A stretch of 64,000 bases of DNA, taken from the NCBI GenBank assembly GCA_004335835.1, contig RWJK01001978.1, positions 1 to 64,000 on the forward strand, given 5' to 3'. Within the stretch, counting starts at the first letter, position 1; every line of letters begins with the position of its first letter. This document shows, piece after piece, positions 21,892 to 33,900 of the stretch. A model generated the notes under the pieces. That model saw only the letters and a list, made by a program, of their open reading frames with translations. It ran no database searches and was not told where the DNA came from. The DNA comes from Scenedesmus sp. ARA3 (Eukaryota; Chlorophyta; Chlorophyceae; Sphaeropleales; Scenedesmaceae). A program made the position numbers and the translations under genes.

Positions 21892-24478
21892 GCGTTTGGC
21901 AGATCTGTTCTGGGCAAGGCATTGCACACACCGCACAATGCGACCCGAGTGATGCCATCAGCCATGATGGCTGAGAGCACATAGCAGGCGGCTTGTACAC
22001 GCGCACCTGAGTTTCCAATGAGAGACGCTTGTACACGCGCACCTGGAATTCCAATGGCAGTTCAGTTACAACAACTGAAGCAGAACAGGCCAGTTGTGTC
22101 GGTGAGTAGCGCACCGTGAGCTTCTTGTTTTGAACCAGGGCACCTCACTTGCAACACCTGGCTGGCGTCCAATGCTTGCCAAAGCAAGCGGTGTGCCTTA
22201 ATCTAAATTGCAGTGTCACGATCGTCACAGCTGCTGCTGCATTTGGTTGCACCTTTCAGCACTTGGTAGCAAACATGATGGTGTACCCCCTGCTGTTGCT
22301 GCTCCGTTGGGGCGCGGGGCCGATGGCGTTGATGCTATGGCTCGATAGGTAACATGATGATGAGCACTTGGTTGCACCTTTCAGCACTTGGTTACAGCTT
22401 TCAGCACTTGGTTACAGCTTTCAGCACTGGCACCAGACAGACTGCATGGCATCCCCGCCAGCTGCCGCAGCAGCTGCTGCTGGTCAGGGAACATCCAACA
22501 CTGGCGCAACTGCAGCCAAGCAGCACATGTTGAGCGCCACAGCATCCAGGACACGCCACCATGTAACCACAATTTGTGTGTTACAAAAACAACGATCTGT
22601 GTGTTGCATGACGACGGGAACACAGCCCGAGCCAGTGCGCCTGTAACCAGTGCATGGCCACCATGCATATGACACCCTAAGATCTTTAGATGCCAATGGT
22701 TACTGTGCCGATGCCCTGCAGGCTGTGGCTGCACCGGCAGATGTCAATTGCATCTTGCAAGCTTATGCCGAAACCTACAAAAAACCAGATGCTGCCATCC
22801 CCATGCAACAACAGATTCACTGAAACAACCAGGTTTCAGCTGCCGAGCAAGTATCAAGCCCCCTTGTGTGTGCAACTGGTAGACCCTCGCAGACAGTGAC
22901 ACACCAGCATTGCACGTGCAGCAGGGCGTTGCAGGAAGCGCACATAACTGTGCAGTTGGACACCCTTCCAACAGCCTTCCAAGATGGCCACACTTGTCAA
23001 AAACTGACCATCGAATTACCGCAGCTGCTAAAAAAACCCTGGACGCACACGTGGATGTATGTGCTGTGCAATGCACTCGAAAGGGCAAAGGCTGCCGCAG
23101 GCCGCATCTGTCTCACAGTAGTCTGAAAACAATCCCAAGCTTGCGCAACAACTGTATTAACATATCATGGAAATCCCAGGCCAGACGCAGGGCCCTCACA
23201 CATGCATCAGTGTGCGCCAAAGACACACACGATGTAATGTAGCAGGGAAAGACAGAAAGCAAATGACAATGTAATGTACATAACACTGCTAATGCCCCGA
23301 GGATGCAAAAGTGAGATTAGGCAGATATGACACCTAGCCCTGCATGCACGGCAGGTGCACTGCCGTAACCGCAACACTGGTGCCGAGCTCACATACTCTA
23401 AACAACATATGTGCCATTGGCGGAAACGGGCACTACCAGCTGCCAATCATATTAATGAACAAACAGAACAGACCGAGCTCTCCCACGCTTGTGGTCAGCG
23501 TGCTCGGGAGCACCCTGCACGTCGCTGTGTATCGCCGCCAGTGCATATGTTCTCAGCATACCATTATGGCACCTTGCAATTTTGCGGCTCAACTGCACAA
23601 CACACATATACACCAGTTGCAAATCATCAGCAATGCAACCTGCATGCTAATCAGGACACTGCTGATCAGTACAGTTGAGTGCAGCCATGACACTGTTGCA
23701 ACTGGCTGGACTGAATCCACCCCTACAGCACTGGCAAACCAAGCGTCCTTCTGCATCAAGGAGTGAAGCAGACTCTGGCCAGTGAAACACGCCACGCCCA
23801 GTGCAGCCAGCTGCGCTGTGGCAACAGCAAAAGCGATGAATGCTGGAGGCACGAGGCAAGTGCAGCTGCATACAACATCAAAAAACAGCAGTGCCAGCAG
23901 CTAGCCAATCCAGGCAGTGTGCAGGCACTTGCAAGCACTGCGATCCTACAAAGATGTGCAGCAGTCAAAGGCCATGCTGCAGTAGCTATAAAGCAAAACC
24001 CATCACCCTAGCATCCTGCATGTGCCTGTCAAAACACTGCGCCACATCGTAGCACAGCATCGCACCCCCACAGCTATGCCGCTGCATCATCCGACACCTG
24101 CTACAGCACACTGCTGATATGCTGGCACTTACTAAAACATGTAGTCCAAGTGCAATGCGCTGGGGGGGTGTATGTATTGCCAATGCCAGGCAGCGCTGAT
24201 GTGGAACCACACACTGCCATACATGCACACCCCTACAATGCTTGTAGATGCACTGCTTCCCCAAATCCCAGACCCCTGACTGACATGCAATGTGACACCG
24301 ACTTGCGCCACAGGCGTGCAAAGACGTCCGCGCATGCTCCGCATCCAAGGCATCTGTAACCCATTCTCCACTGCTTCACATTATCATGGAACATCCCCTG
24401 CTAGCTAGCTGCACGCCGACAGCATGCAACGCCAACCCTGCCGCCTGCTCTGCTCTGCAGCAGCCCAGCTGCCACGAA
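21892..24478. other. 2.6-kb spacer between convergent MIF and PPR-cyclin genes
   Basis: No gene supported. It contains the 3' UTRs of two convergent genes; a TGTAA for MIF lies at 22562-22566. Small direct repeats occur at 21989-22057 (a TTGTACACGCGCACCTG motif twice) and 22366-22427 (three copies of CAGCACTTGGTT/CAGCTTT-type units). Confidence 0.5.
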
Positions 24479-27400
24479 TCAGCCCGAAGCAGTTGCTGCG
24501 TCAGCAGCTGCTGCAGGAGCAGCAGCAGCAGCAGCTGCCGGCTGCAGGCTGCCAGGCGACACAGGCGCTGACAGCACCTCAGCAACTGCTGCTGCTGCTG
24601 CAGGAGGCAATGCAGCAGACTCCTGCGCCGGCGGCACCGGTGCTGACCCTGCAGCCACAGCAGCAGCATCAGCAGGTGCTGCTGCCTCGCTGCTGCCCGC
24701 CGCTGCCACTGCCTGTGGTGCTGCTGTTGCCTGTGGTGCTGCTGTTGCCTGTGGTGCTGCTGCCGCTGGCCTGGGTGGCGGCGCAGGCTGCTGCGCAGGC
24801 GCGGCAGGCGCTGCCGGCTGCTGCTGCTGCTGCTGCTGGGGCGGCCCTGCTAGCCCTGGGCCCAGCAGCGGCTTCACTGCCTCAAGCAGCAGCCCCAGGT
24901 CACCCACTGTAGGATCATAGATCCCAGTGAGCTGCACCAGCGCTGCCGGCCACAGCGGCACCAGCCCCCGCTTGCTGCGCAGGCAGTACATAATGGCCAT
25001 AGCCACCAGGCTCGGCTGCACCCTGAACATGCTGCCGCTGCACGCCACGCGGAACAGCATGGCGTGCAGGTCCTCTGTGATCAGCCCCGCCTGTCGCGCC
25101 TCCTGGTGCTGCCCGCCTAGCCGCTCTAGCAGCACCTGGCACACGCGCAGCGCTGACACAGCGCTCGCATCGTTGTTCAACACCAGCCGGATGTTGGCCT
25201 CGCAGGACAGGATGTTGTCTGCGGAGAAGCCGGTATTCAGGCTGACGACGTCATACGTTGGAATTGCGCCAAGCAGCTCGGCGGCCGGCTGCTTGCACGC
25301 AATCATCATGCAGGCGACGAGCATCAACCGCCACCACTGTGCCGCATTGCTGCCGAGGGGGGGTGCTGCTCCCGCCATGAGCAGGCGCTGCAGCAGCTCC
25401 CAGGCGTCGTAGCAGGTCTCTGGCTGGAAGCGGAAGCAGGAGCCGTAGTGCAGCGCAAGCTCCAGCAGCTGCTGGCGGTTGCTGGGGCCCAGCGGGTCGT
25501 GCTGCAGCAGTAGCAGCAGCAGCAAAATAACTGATGTCAGCAGCGATCGGAAACGTCAGCAGCAGCCTTCTCAATGTCTAGCAGCTGCTGCCGGTTCTGG
25601 GGCAGTAGCAGAAAGTATCATCGAAAGCAACACGGCGCATCAGCAGAAAAAACTCGCATGTCTAGCAGCCACATTTAGAATGCACATGCTTGCATGTTCT
25701 AGGGCAACATGTGCGCACGTGCGCACCACCCATAGGCAAATAGGTACAGGCACCGTGCCCGGTGCACTGCAGTCAGGCGCCTCACCATGTTGGGCTGCAG
25801 CTGCTTGTGGTAGCCACGCAGCTGCTCGTAGGTGCGCACGTAGCTGAGGGCGTCGGTGCAGCTCTTGTCCAGGGCCACGTCCTCCGCCACCAGCTGCTCC
25901 ACAGACAGCCGCTTCACGCTGTGGCAGCAGATGCAGCAGCAGATGATGATGTTGTTGGACATGTGAACAACAGCATAGCATCCTTACTGCCAAAGCATCC
26001 ACAACCGCGCAGCATCTCCAGCCAGCTTCCATGCAGCAGAGCTACGCTTCGGAGGCAAAGTACCGCATCCTGTATGCCGGCTGACAACAGCCCGCTGCAG
26101 GCATTCAGTCCCATAGGCTGCAGCCCTCCCGCCTTATCCTGGCCGATCGCTGCTGTCGCACCTGTTGGCATGCACCACGTAGGCCAGCGCCGCAAACGCG
26201 GGCGAGCGCAGCCACGCCACCAGCTCACTGCTAGGCGCCTCCAGCTGCGTTGTCGCGTCCACCAGCCGCACTGTGAAAGGGCTGCCATGCCCCGCCAGCA
26301 GCTGCCGCACAGCCTCGCATATGACAGCGCTGGGCTGCTCAATGCGGCTTGCCTTGCCCTTCTGCAGGGAGAAGACCACGTGCTCGCGCAGCAGCGAGGT
26401 GGCGTCGTGGCCCACCTTGTGGCGCACGTCACACAGCCAGCGCAGCAGCGTGACGATGGCCGCGCCGCAGGTGAAGACCACGCAGCTGTGCTGGTGCACG
26501 CCCGGGTCACCTTTGTTCTGGTTGTAGATCCTACACGGCGGCAGCAGGCGCAGCAAGAGCGCAAAGCTTCACGACCAGCCAGGCGCTGCTGCAGGCGGTG
26601 GCGCCAGGATGCAATCACAATCCGACGCATCAGTGCTGGGGCAGCGCTCACGACTGTGACGAGCCAATCATACACAGCAGCCAGCCCGCCGTGCAGTGCA
26701 CAAGGTGCACTTTCCTGCAACACCACCAGCCCCGCTTCCAACACCACCAGCCCCGCTTCCAACAGCCCGCCGCCGCCCCCCTCACCCTCCCCCGCCCCGC
26801 ACCTGAAGTGGCCGCTCCTGTTGGCCAGGCTCCAGATCTGCGACGCGCGCATCTGCACCGGCAGCACGCCGCTGCCCCACGCCACCTCCAGCAGCGCATT
26901 GTACACCACGCTGTCCGGGTGGCAGCCATTAGCAGGCATGTGGCTGAAGGCCTGCAGCGCCTCGCGCCACTGGCTGCCGCGCTGGTAGGCGGTGATGAGG
27001 GCCGAGAAGGTGATGCCGTCCGGGCGGCAGTTCTGCGCCAGCATCTGGCTGAAGCACTCCTTGGCCTTCTCCCAGTGGCCGCCTGCGCAGGCGCATTTCA
27101 TATTTAAAAAGCGCATCTCATATTTAATAAGAGAAAGCGCATGGGGAGCACCTCACGCATGGAGCTTCATGTGTTTCTATTGCCGGTGTCCAAAAACTGT
27201 GAGAAAGGCAGGCAACTCAGCAATTGACAGCTCATGGTGTGACAGCACAGATACAAGTGCTGCAGATGCCACTGCATCCTGTCAGTGTCTGGCATCAGCG
27301 TGTGCACAACCCACCCCAACCATCAGCAAATGTCAGCGCACGCATCAGCACACGCATCAGCACATGCATCAGCGCATGCAGCAGCTGCCCGTGCAGCCCT

Positions 27401-29394
27401 CACCGTGGCTGCAGGCTGCGATGAGGCTGTTGTATGTGACCACGTTGGGCATGCAGCCCTCCTTGTGCATCTGCTCAAATAGCTGCAGCGCCAGCTCGCA
27501 GCGGCCCGCCTTCTCGCACGCGCTGATCAGGCTGCTGTACGTAATCACGTTGCGCTCGCAGCCGCGCTGCACCATGTCTGCAGCAGCACAACCGCAGCGA
27601 GGCAGCAAGCACAGCAGCAGCGGCGAGTCAGAATGAAGGGAAGCCAGCTTGCACTTCAAACATTGACATGCTTGCACTGCTGCTTTCAAATCAGCACACG
27701 GTCATATTTATTTGAAAGTGCATGTTGGTGCACGTTGCCTGATCACCCACCGCCGCCACTCTGCCGAACGAGCTCCAAGCTGTCCAAAACAATACACTAC
27801 ATGCATACGCGCCAGCGCAAATGGCACCGCCGCGCACCCGCGAAGATGTCCATGGCCTTCTCCACCAGGCCCTGCTTGCCATACGCGGAGATGAGCGCGG
27901 TGTAGGTGGTGGCGGAGGCCTTGACGCCCTTTGCCACCATGCGCTCATACACCTTGAGCCCCTGCTCAGGCTTGCCGCTCTTGTTGCAGGCGGTGATGAT
28001 GGTGTTGTAGGTGCGCACCTCAGGCTGGATGCCCTGCAGGGACAGACAAGAGATGGATAGCACGCAGAAAGCAGCAGCAGCAGGAGCAGAAGGTCAGGCA
28101 TGACACCAGACATCCAGCAAGTGCACCACCATGCAGCAGACAGCTGGCCTGATGCAGCTGCGCTGATACAGCTGCAGCGCTGCTGCTACACAAGCTGCAG
28201 CAGATTGTCCTGCAAGCCTTGACCCATACCTGGGCACCCATCACACCAACCAGTACAGCTGCTCAGCCCTCACAACCTGAGCTGCTGCTGCTGCTGCTGC
28301 CACAGGGCACCACCACATGCTGAGGCTGAGCGCCATCACACCTTCCCCCAACATTTGTTCGAATCAATTTGTAACATATGCTACACGAATTCAAATTGTC
28401 CTGCAGCTGTCGCTGTGTGTGCTCGCACCTCCTCCTCCAGCTTGTCCAGCAGCTTGATGGCCTCCTGCCACTGCCCCGTCTTCACGTACAGGTCGATCAG
28501 CGTGTTGTAGGTCACCAGGTTGGGCGTGCAGCCCTCCTGGATCATCTGCTTGTACACCTGCTGCACCAGCCCCACCTCGTTGCACTTGATGCACACATTC
28601 ATCAGCGCAGAGTACGTGTGCACGTTGCAGGTGATGCCGCGCGCGCGCATCTCTGCCATGAGGTCAAGCGCACGCTGCAGCTGCTGGCTGGCTGAGCAGA
28701 CTGCAATGGCTGTGGTGTAGGTGTAGATGTCCAGCAGGTGTGTGTACTCGGGGCTGTTCTGGCGCCGCAGGAAGTCAAAGAGCTCCACGCTGCGCTTGAA
28801 CAGGCCAGCCCGGCCCAGCTCCTTCATGAGTGCAGCAAGCGCGCTGCTGTCCAGGTGCTGCAGCGCAGGCCCCACTACTGCAGCGCAGTCCTGGTGTGCT
28901 GGCAGGCCCGCAATCATCTCCAGCAGGCTTTCCACAGAGTGGGCAGCACCGCCTGAGGCTGCATGCCGCCCTAAGTAGGAGTAGTCTGACCTACTGGCCA
29001 TGTTGGGGTCGCCCATGCTGCCCATGGTGCCCGTGCTTGCGTACAAGCGGCGAAAGGAGCCTGTGTGCGACCCACTCGGCAGCGAGGTTCTGCTGCCATC
29101 GATCGCGTAGAGGATCGAGCTGGAGCTGCCGTAGTCTGCTGACTGACCTGGACCCCCAGCTGCCCCCAGGTGCCCCGCGCCGTCCTGAACTAACGCGCCC
29201 ATTAGATGATGCTGGGGCATGGCCATGCCTCCAAAAAGCATTTCTGGAGGCTGCAAGCCCAGCATGGCAGACTGTGCATAGCCAGCGGGGCCCAAGGACT
29301 GATCTGCTCCCAAAGGCTTGCCACGGCCCTGCCACTGATCCATGGGCATGTTGTTAAGGTTGTTTAAGCCCCCCGAGCCCATGTTGTACGCCAT
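24479..29394 (-). CDS. PPR-SmR-cyclin fusion protein (algal PPR-cyclin family)
   Basis: Seven exons on the minus strand: 29394-28429, 28033-27838, 27577-27404, 27082-26803, 26530-26162, 25918-25786 and 25501-24479, giving 1046 aa with all phases closing. Across the spliced junctions, residues about 218-497 form eight consecutive PPR units of exactly 35 aa (units such as TYNTLIDLYVKTG, TYNTIITACNKSG, TYSSLISACEKAG) and the start of a ninth, which independently supports the exon model. Exon 5 (about 539-661) resembles an SmR domain (EAVRQLLAGHGSPF..LVAWLRS). Exons 6-7 (about 663-930) resemble a cyclin fold (EQLVAEDVALDKSC..YVRTYEQLRGY, WWRLMLVACMMIACK). The tail is Ala/Pro/Gln-rich with AAPQAT repeats. 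PPR-SmR-cyclins are described in green algae (PPR3, PPR4, PPR6 of Chlamydomonas). PPR proteins normally bind organelle RNA; no clear transit peptide is visible here. Confidence 0.87.
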
Positions 29395-30997
29395 GGCTGC
29401 TCACAGAACGGCTGGAACTGCCTCAAAGCCTCCTAGGGGCACATGTTTTCAGCCTGTGCTGGGAAATTAGATGCAAGAGGTGAACAACGAGATACAGCTG
29501 CTCCAGCGGCGTCAGGAAGCAGAAATCCGACAGGGACAATTGAATGAGGGGTGATGAACGTCTGCTCAGCTTCCGGAAGGCGTGACGCTACGAAACAGCC
29601 ACATGAAAATTCAGCAACATCCAGATACATATCCGTGACTGTCCTTGGGCTGGCAGGAGACAGAAAAATTCTGAGTCACTGTGCAGTGCAGTGTGTGTTA
29701 GAGGTCGTTGCAAAGATATCCGATCCCTTGCCAGCACAACACTGACTCTAATAAGCAGGTGTATACATTGTACACGCTTGTGAATCAGTAACTTTGCTAT
29801 AGCATCATTGCAGTGTAGGCAGGCTGTGTAGGCCACCCAGCTCTCCCAGTCACAGTTCCTAACCAGACTGGTAATACCAGTCACTGTGCTACGGACTGTT
29901 GCTGAACACATGTTCCAATATAGGTGCGCTGTCATGATAATCTTTATAATGCAAAAAAAAACATCCAGGCTGGCAACAGGTTCCTAGGTTGACAAGGACC
30001 AGGATAGTAACTTGACAAGCAACAGTCACACTGGCACACGCTCACTGAGCTTGCTGGCAGCAAGCTGCCATGAGCAGTACAGCAGCCAGAGCACACCCCG
30101 CAGGCATGATGACTGCGTGTACCGCACAGGAACATTGAGGCACGCACCTTATGCACCATATGCCACAGCACATGCATGTGCTGATGCACAGCGCCGACCA
30201 GTTGCGAGCTGCATGTGCATGCCCAGTTGCCATGCATCACCGCGCACATCGCCGCAGTGCTGCTTTTTTCAAGCCACCATCACTGCCGCGCCCGTCATCC
30301 TCATCAAGCATGCTCAGCATGCTCATGATACACCCAGCATTGCCGGCTTGCAGCTGCAAGGCTTGCATGCTGAGCAGCACGACACACACAAGCAGTGAAG
30401 CTTCGTGGCACGCCCAATAAACAGGACGCACCCAGTTTGAGGTCTGCACTGCCTGCCAACCTTCAGCCTCCAGTCCAGTGAACAGGAGCACTGGCTGCAG
30501 CTCAACTGCAGCCAGTGCTCCGCCCTCAAGCAAGAGCACAGCAACACACAATGCCGCACGCCCTGACACGACGCTCGCTCTATCCTGACGCTCTCAGCTG
30601 CGCAGTACCGTGCAGGGCACTGCGATTTGCACCGCTGTCAGTCCTCAATGCATGAGGCCCCACCCAGCCATTGCGCGCCCCTGCCATCCACTTCCCCTTC
30701 CATGTCAGCAGCCGCCAAGAACCATTTGTTGCCGCACATCATCCTGCTGTGTGCTTGTCGCAGCTCTGCATGCCTCTCCGGCACCACCGATCGCCACCAT
30801 GCACCACCAGCCGGTGCTGCTGCCTGCCGCGGCCATGGCCTGCTGCCAGACAGCACAGCTGGCCCCGCCTGCCCAGCAAACCACCACCAGCCTCCAAATG
30901 ACAGTACTATGCTCCTCACACTGCATTTGCTGCACTACACGCGTGTTGCCAGCCAGCCGTGCGTGCCGCATGCATGCATCGCCCTGCGCTGCACCCC
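29395..30997. other. Spacer, PPR-cyclin promoter and Sec24 3' UTR
   Basis: No gene supported. Both flanking genes read on the minus strand. ORFs here are short and lack family or splice support. Confidence 0.55.
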
Positions 30998-33900
30998 TCA
31001 GCCCATCTTCTCCTGTATCTGCCGGTGCACGTGGCACAGGTACTCCACGTAGCTCATGCCTGCCGTGCTCTTGTCCTCCACCAGCAGGTTCACAAACAGC
31101 CCGTAGTATGGGTCCCCCTTCTTGGCCAGGCGCAGCCGCATGAACGCGCAGCGCTGCAGACGCACCGTGTTGAGCAGCTCGAATAGCAGCCGGCTGGCCG
31201 CGCTGTCGCGCTGCGCCAGCGGCAGCGGCTGCGGCGTGCGGTGAAGCACGTCGGCGTTGGGCAGCCCAAACAGGTCCTGCAGGAGCACACGCACCACACG
31301 CAGCAGCAGCAGCAGCAGCAGCAGGGTCAGCAGCAGCCCAAGATGCTGAAACGCATGCATATCCACAGTAGTTAATGCTAGGGATACACGTGGATGAGAG
31401 TAACACATAAAGAGAGCATGTGGCGCAGCAACAATGCCGGCTGCAGACAGACCCTGCATAGCAGCTCCCTCTCAGTCGCTCGTACACATCCATCAACAAG
31501 GAATTTTTTAAGGCATACATCAGCAAGCTGTGGCACCCGCACACATCAACATCAGCACCAAGCAACCCACCTGGCACAGCCCCTCGCCCAGGTCCTGGTC
31601 CACGTACAGCAGCAGGTCTGAGCCGTTGTCCAGCAGGTACACGCCGCCCAGCTCCAGCATCTCGCTGCTGAGCACGATGGGCTCAGGCACAGCGCCGTTG
31701 GGCGGCATGGCCCCGGCCTTCTGCGGGACGCAAATCAGGTGTGCGAATGGTGCAGCCAGGCAGGCAGGGTTCAGCACATGCCAAGGAAGGCAGCAAGCTA
31801 GTGATAGGACTTGCGCAGCTGGCTGGATTGCTGCTAGAGGCTGCGTAAATCCAGCTGGGGAGAAAACGCGCCGCATGCAACAACAGCTGCTCCTGACATA
31901 TCCAGCGACCAGCAGTTGCAGCACACACAAAAAGCCCCACGCACCAGCAGGTGGTGCACCGCGAACAGGCGCGGGTGCAGCAGCCCCATGATGCGCCCGC
32001 AGCTGGCGCTCATCACGCCCGCCAGCCACAGGCTGCGCTCGTCGGGCCGCACGTCTGCGCGCAGGATGGGCGACTTCTGCAGCGCCAGGCTGAACAGCGG
32101 CAGCAGCTTCAGCGCCTCGGGCAGGATCAGCTGCACCTGCAGAGGGGAAACAGCAGCAGCAGCAGCAGCAGCAACAGCACCAGCGTGGCAGGCACCATAC
32201 AGACACAGGCAGGGTGCGCAAGGCGTTAGCAGGTTTCCATCATAGGCATGATGAATTTTGAACGTAGGTCAGGGTGGATTAGCTGCAGGTGCGGCGTCTA
32301 GTGGCCCCGTACCCCCAACAGCGTGTCATGCCTCCGAACAGCATACCACACTGCAGCAGCAACAACAGCAGCAGTGCATGCACGCCAGGCTGCGCCGCTG
32401 CTCACCGTGCTGCTGCTGGTCGCGCAGTACTTGCGGTATGCTGCCAGCGTTGCTGTGATGCGGCCCAGGATGAGCTCCTTGGCCCCTGCAGACGTGCCGC
32501 CAGGCAGCGTGCACGCAACCTGCAGCAGTCATGCGCACACGAGGAGCAGGAGTGAGTGGTGCTTGACGTCCAGGCAGTCGTTACGCTGCTCTGCTCAGAA
32601 TTGCCCTTGTTGCAGGTGCTGAGCTTCTCTGGTGCCCAGGATGGCACCGTTTGCCTTAATTCTGCATAAACTTTAAACCTATTACAAAAAACCGTGGCAT
32701 GAATTTACATTCACTATATGCGGGGTTCCACTCAGAAGTGTGCAACACCCCCAGGCATGAAGAGAATCCAACATCAATATCTTCTTGCCCACGGTTCCCC
32801 CCCTCCTGCGCATGATATGCACCAAACAGTCACCGCAGACGCCCACCCACTACCAGCCTCAGGGCCCCTCCCCGCCCAGGGCCCCTCTCGCACCTGTCGC
32901 GTCATATTTGCCAGCTGGCTGTCCAGGTCGGCGCCCTTGAACACGGCACCCATCTGGTCGCTGACTGGCAGCGCCAGGGTGCTGATGCGCACGCGCCGCG
33001 CGCCGTCCGTGGTGGTGTACAGCAGCGCGCACTGCAGGTACACCTGCAGCAGGCAACACACCAAGCAACAGGCAGGCAGGCGGGCACCGGGTCCGTACAT
33101 CAAGCACCACACGAATGAAGAGGGTCTCGCAGCCTGCTCGCCAACAAGCACAGTAGCACTGCATCTGCGATTTTACTACAGCAACAGCAGCAACCAGCAT
33201 CATCATCAGCAGCAGCCGTGCCGCAGCACTGCCGCACCTCGTTGGCTGGGTTGAGCTTCTCCAGGATGGCCAGCTTGGCGATGAGCGCCTTGTCGCAGTC
33301 CACCGCGGGCAGGTACACGTCTGTGGGGCTGTTGGGCGGCTTGTAGAAGGCGCCCAGGTAGCCCTCCACGTCCAGGCCCTGGCTGGCACGCACGCGCAGG
33401 ATGGCCTCAAGGCCCTGCGCGTGAGCAAGCAAGCAATCAATACACAGATGCATCAGGCGATCACCATTTGGTTCAATGAACTAATGATGCAATCACCAAG
33501 TCGATCAGCCCATAACAAAGTCGATCAAGCGTACATGATGCTAAGAGCGAGCGGCATATGGTGTTCAAGTGTGCTGCGGGCCGGCGGCACAGCTGTGCAG
33601 GCATGGCAGCTGCACCTGGCTGCGACTTCTGTGTGCCCCCGCTGCCGCCTCCCTAACAGACACTGTGAACAAATCTCACTACCACAGAACAGCCAGCAGC
33701 AGCAGCAGCAGCGGCGGCGGCGGCGGCAGACCTCCCCGCCCCGCACCTGCGGCCTGCTGACGTTCCACTTGAGGTCGTTCAGCAGCTGGTCCTGGTCCAT
33801 CAGCGGGTTGAAGGGCAGGTAGTGGTACAGGCTGCCGCCCGTGGTGTGCGCCAGGCTGGCCAGCGTGGCCACGTCCACGTACGACTGCGCCAGCAGGAAC

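Noticed and set aside
21892..24478. Transposon or tRNA in the 2.6-kb gene-free stretch
   Set aside because: I found no reverse transcriptase or transposase motif, no terminal repeats and no cloverleaf-like element, only short direct repeats.
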